This document shows positions 62,101-64,000 of a DNA stretch of 64,000 nt, piece by piece; the first letter of the stretch is position 1; each line of letters starts with the position of its first letter. The position numbers and the translations under genes are program-made. Where the stretch lies: contig NZ_SNQG01000002.1 in assembly GCF_004378255.1 (NCBI RefSeq), positions 310,001 to 374,000 on the forward strand, given 5' to 3'. Below the pieces are notes generated by a model. That model was not told the DNA's origin. It saw only the letters and a list, made by a program, of their open reading frames with translations, and did not search any database. The DNA comes from Mucilaginibacter phyllosphaerae (lineage in GTDB: Bacteria > Bacteroidota > Bacteroidia > Sphingobacteriales > Sphingobacteriaceae).

Positions 62101-64000
62101 AGCTGAGTACTATCGAAAGCCTGGTATCTTACCTGCTGGTCAATTCTCCGGTTTTACAAGCCAAACCGGAAGAAAATATTGAGCATGTTGATCAGTCACT
62201 GCCCCATACCGCCACCCGCGAAAACCAAAGTAGTTTAGATCTGATCATCAGCCGGCAACTGGATCTGATGGAGCAGCAAATTGCTTTACTAAAAGGCAAT
62301 CCATCCCATATTATACAGCCTGCAACCGGTGTTTCAGCATATAAACCGCTTGTAAAACAGGCGGTTAATGCCGCAGATCAGAATCAAAAGGCCGTACTAC
62401 CATCCTGGGGCGTAAAACAAAAATCAAAAAGCAGTTTATCCGAAGCGCAGCAAAACCACCTTGATGAGCTGATCATAAGATATAATCAACGGACTTCAAA
62501 ATCAAAAGAATACGCTGCTAAACACCGTAAGCACCTTGCAGATAACAGGGCTTCGGCAGGGTTCCGATTCTCTACTAAAGAAATGCTTTACCCTGTTGTT
62601 TCAAATAAGGCGAAGGGGGCTTACCTGTGGGATATCGACGGTAATCAATATATTGACATTTCGATGGGGTTTGGCGTTCACCTTTTTGGCCACGACCCTG
62701 ATTTTATACGTGAAGCCGTTCATCAGCAGATAGACAATTTTTCGGGGCTGGGGCCACAAAGTTCACTTTCTGGCGAAACTGCGGAGTTGGTAGCAAAAAT
62801 TACCGGCATGGAGCGGGTAATGTTTGCCAACTCCGGTACAGAGGCGGTGATGATCGCCATGCGCCTGGCAAGGGCCTCGCGAAAAAAGGAAAAAATTGTG
62901 ATGTTTAAAAACTCCTATCACGGGCATTTTGATGGCTCGCTTGGGGAGCCGGGTTTTGATACCGGGCATACTACCATGCCTGTTGCCCCCGGCATTTTAC
63001 CGGGTATGGTACAAGATATTATCCTGCTGGAATATGGCGCTGCTGAGTCTTTGCAATACATTCAGGATAATTATAATGAACTTGCAGCAGTTATTGTTGA
63101 GCCGGTGCAAAGCCGTAAACCCGAGTTACAGCCGGCCGACTTTTTGATAACCCTGCGCAGGATCACCGCCGAGCAGCAGGTTATCCTGATCATTGATGAA
63201 ATGATCACCGGTTTCCGTGCAAGCAGCAGTGGTGCACAAGGTTGGTTTGGCATTAAGGCTGATATAGGTACTTATGGTAAAATTGTAGGCGGGGGAATGC
63301 CTGTTGGTATTGTAGCCGGTAAGGCGGCAATAATGGATGGGGTAGATGGCGGCCAATGGCAATATGGTGATCAGTCTTTCCCGGAGGCTGATACCACTTT
63401 TTTTGCAGGCACTTTTTGCAAGCACCCGGTTACGCTTGCAGCCAGCAAGGCCGTGCTGCAAAAAATTGATGTTGCCGGGCCGGATCTGTACCGGGATCTG
63501 AATCAAAAAACACAGCGACTGGTATTTCGCCTCAACCAATATTTTAAGCAGGTTGAGGCGCCGTTTAAAGTAAATCATTTCGGTTCGTTGTTCCGTTTTG
63601 AGTTTACGGGCAACCAGGATCTTTTCTTTTACCATTTGTTAGAGAACGGCATTTATATCTGGGAAGGCCGAAATTGTTTTCTATCTACCGAACACAGCGA
63701 AGAGGATCTGGACAGCATTTATAAGGCGGTTAAAAAAAGCATTGAGGCGCTTGCATCCAGTGGGTTTTTAAGTTTAAAAGAAAAGGCTATCCGGCAAATC
63801 CCTTTAACACAAGCCCAGGAACAGCTTTGGCGATTGGCGCAACTATCTGAAACCGGTAACGCGGCATATACCATCCCTACAACCATCGAATTAGCTGGAC
63901 AGGTTGATGTTGAATTGCTGCAGCATTGTTTTGATGTAGTGGTATCACGCCACCAGGCGCTGAGGGCCTTTGTGGATGCGGGCGGTAGCTGCCTGAATAT
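59196..64000 (+). CDS. hybrid PKS-NRPS synthase KS-AT-ACP-AMT-C..., cut by window edge
   Basis: The frame starts at ATG 59196 and stays open to the edge (1601 residues). Order: ketosynthase (about 8-420) with Cys167 in VDTACSSSLV, His302 in ELHGTGT and His342 in KTNFGHLEAA; acyltransferase (about 515-800) with GQGSQ, Ser608 in GHSLGEYTAACVAG and SGFH at the specificity site, so probably malonyl; carrier domain with Ser943 in MGADSLV; class III aminotransferase (about 1095-1490) with ANSGTEAV, IIDEMITGF and PLP Lys1362 in GTYGKIVGGG; then the start of a condensation domain at 1535 (IPLTQAQEQLWRLAQL). No ketoreductase lies in the module, so the beta-ketone can be aminated. This order matches MycA/ItuA-type beta-amino fatty acid lipopeptide synthases. 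Confidence 0.93.
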   Translation, partial: MMMKQGSPELIAVIGAGCRFPGAENLEQFWHVLSNGKDLISKDFSHRWQVNEPATQWAGLLNNIYGFDASFFNISELEAQSIDPQHRIYYEAVWQALENAFLTKNHLDNRSVGVFTGISTSDHALNLNVKENITVYSGTGNAGSIASNRLSYLMNWKGPSIAVDTACSSSLVAIHLACQSLINGECETAVAGGTNALLRPELTQIFTEAKMLAADGRCKTFDASADGYVRGEGAGAVVLKRFADALRDGDRVLAVIKGSAVNQDGFTNGLTAPNVKSQEDLIRVACKKAGIEPGGLQYVELHGTGTLLGDPVEAKALGKVLKEGRKAHEKCAVGSVKTNFGHLEAAAGIAGFIKTLLCIVHKAIPPSLHFNTPNPHISFDDLPIMVQTQLKDWDTAERIAGVSGFGFGGTNCHIILASRPDTVDAPYIPDTDHLTLFLSAKSESALKDIIAQYKTLLSSKTSADVARICCITNTGRTQFTYRAAFHGAGNPELLTCMTDLPVDFQAAKARKSNALKMVFMFTGQGSQYPQMGAGLYKTHAVFKTVIDECEELLAKHLDVKLTRILYDDEQHLLTQTRYAQPAIVAVELAVAALLQSYGIVPDLVMGHSLGEYTAACVAGAITRADVLKLVAKRGTLMQNLEQGAMIELHVKEDQLKALLTGRHHIEIAAYNGPEHFVLAGGKNEIEEFIAVVKENDIEVKKLPVSSGFHTCLMDPVLDEFEAFCSSVESSPLNTPLLSTCSMMMFLKGNTISANHWRQHTRKPVLYHQCLKLLAGQKITHALEIGPKPILATLAQLTAETTGIAFLPTLHSKDAGAGMFYDTLCQLFLDGYGINQAAPAGLKHNFLTLPNYPFQRKEFRLDAPLENYPAVNGNTYAHKAPVLTTAQQDIETYIEKLMPVINTPSSEMLQKTADQVRGTIARLLRVKTTQVQLQDSFLEMGADSLVLVSAVRQIESDFKVELKVRQFFEELSTIESLVSYLLVNSPVLQAKPEENIEHVDQSLPHTATRENQSSLDLIISRQLDLMEQQIALLKGNPSHIIQPATGVSAYKPLVKQAVNAADQNQKAVLPSWGVKQKSKSSLSEAQQNHLDELIIRYNQRTSKSKEYAAKHRKHLADNRASAGFRFSTKEMLYPVVSNKAKGAYLWDIDGNQYIDISMGFGVHLFGHDPDFIREAVHQQIDNFSGLGPQSSLSGETAELVAKITGMERVMFANSGTEAVMIAMRLARASRKKEKIVMFKNSYHGHFDGSLGEPGFDTGHTTMPVAPGILPGMVQDIILLEYGAAESLQYIQDNYNELAAVIVEPVQSRKPELQPADFLITLRRITAEQQVILIIDEMITGFRASSSGAQGWFGIKADIGTYGKIVGGGMPVGIVAGKAAIMDGVDGGQWQYGDQSFPEADTTFFAGTFCKHPVTLAASKAVLQKIDVAGPDLYRDLNQKTQRLVFRLNQYFKQVEAPFKVNHFGSLFRFEFTGNQDLFFYHLLENGIYIWEGRNCFLSTEHSEEDLDSIYKAVKKSIEALASSGFLSLKEKAIRQIPLTQAQEQLWRLAQLSETGNAAYTIPTTIELAGQVDVELLQHCFDVVVSRHQALRAFVDAGGSCLN

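Overview
The window is a chromosomal segment of a Bacteroidota bacterium, most likely Sphingobacteriaceae and Mucilaginibacter- or Pedobacter-like. Signs are a SusC/SusD pair, TonB receptors with DUF4249 and DUF4270 lipoproteins, LytTR two-component proteins, starts without Shine-Dalgarno sequences, and several promoters of the Bacteroidota form TTTG-N17-20-TAnnTTTG. The genus is inferred from gene content only.

Layout. 1-12.8 kb: the end of a membrane glycosyltransferase, a Tat-exported phospholipase C, a GNAT acetyltransferase, a fucose module (mutarotase plus GH29 fucosidase) facing a SusC/SusD uptake pair, and an acyl-CoA dehydrogenase behind a 26-bp palindromic operator. 12.8-13.6 kb: tRNA-Gly and a gene-free stretch packed with inverted and dispersed repeats. 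13.6-17.2 kb: rpsL-rpsG-fusA-rpsJ with its own promoter and terminator. 17.2-22.2 kb: an unrelated block (VOC protein, EVE-like protein, coiled-coil membrane protein, fungal-type prephenate dehydrogenase, rhomboid protease) that splits the ribosomal supercluster. 22.2-37.8 kb: rplC through rplQ, including secY, map, infA and rpoA, opened by a consensus promoter and closed by a strong terminator. Many gaps hold self-complementary short-period repeats or compact leader-like hairpins. 37.8-56.0 kb: amidohydrolase, PoxB-type pyruvate dehydrogenase, PAP2 phosphatase, membrane acyltransferase, Kelch/TIG lipoproteins, a DUF4249 plus TonB receptor pair, a LytS/LytTR two-component system with a second LytTR protein, an unusual hydrolase-like/beta-barrel fusion, DUF4270 and Fic.

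56.0-64.0 kb is the start of a natural-product locus. A fatty acyl-AMP ligase and an overlapping MbtH gene run leftward. An 89-residue protein resembling nitrile-hydratase-type leader peptides, a free acyl carrier protein and a giant KS-AT-ACP-aminotransferase-condensation synthase run rightward and out of the window. By analogy with the iturin/mycosubtilin and puwainaphycin pathways, the ligase would load a fatty acid on the free carrier, the PKS would extend it once, the aminotransferase would turn the beta-ketone into a beta-amine, and NRPS modules beyond the window would add amino acids. The leader-like protein, separated from the synthase genes by a 14-bp-stem hairpin, is the least expected part and the best candidate for something undescribed.
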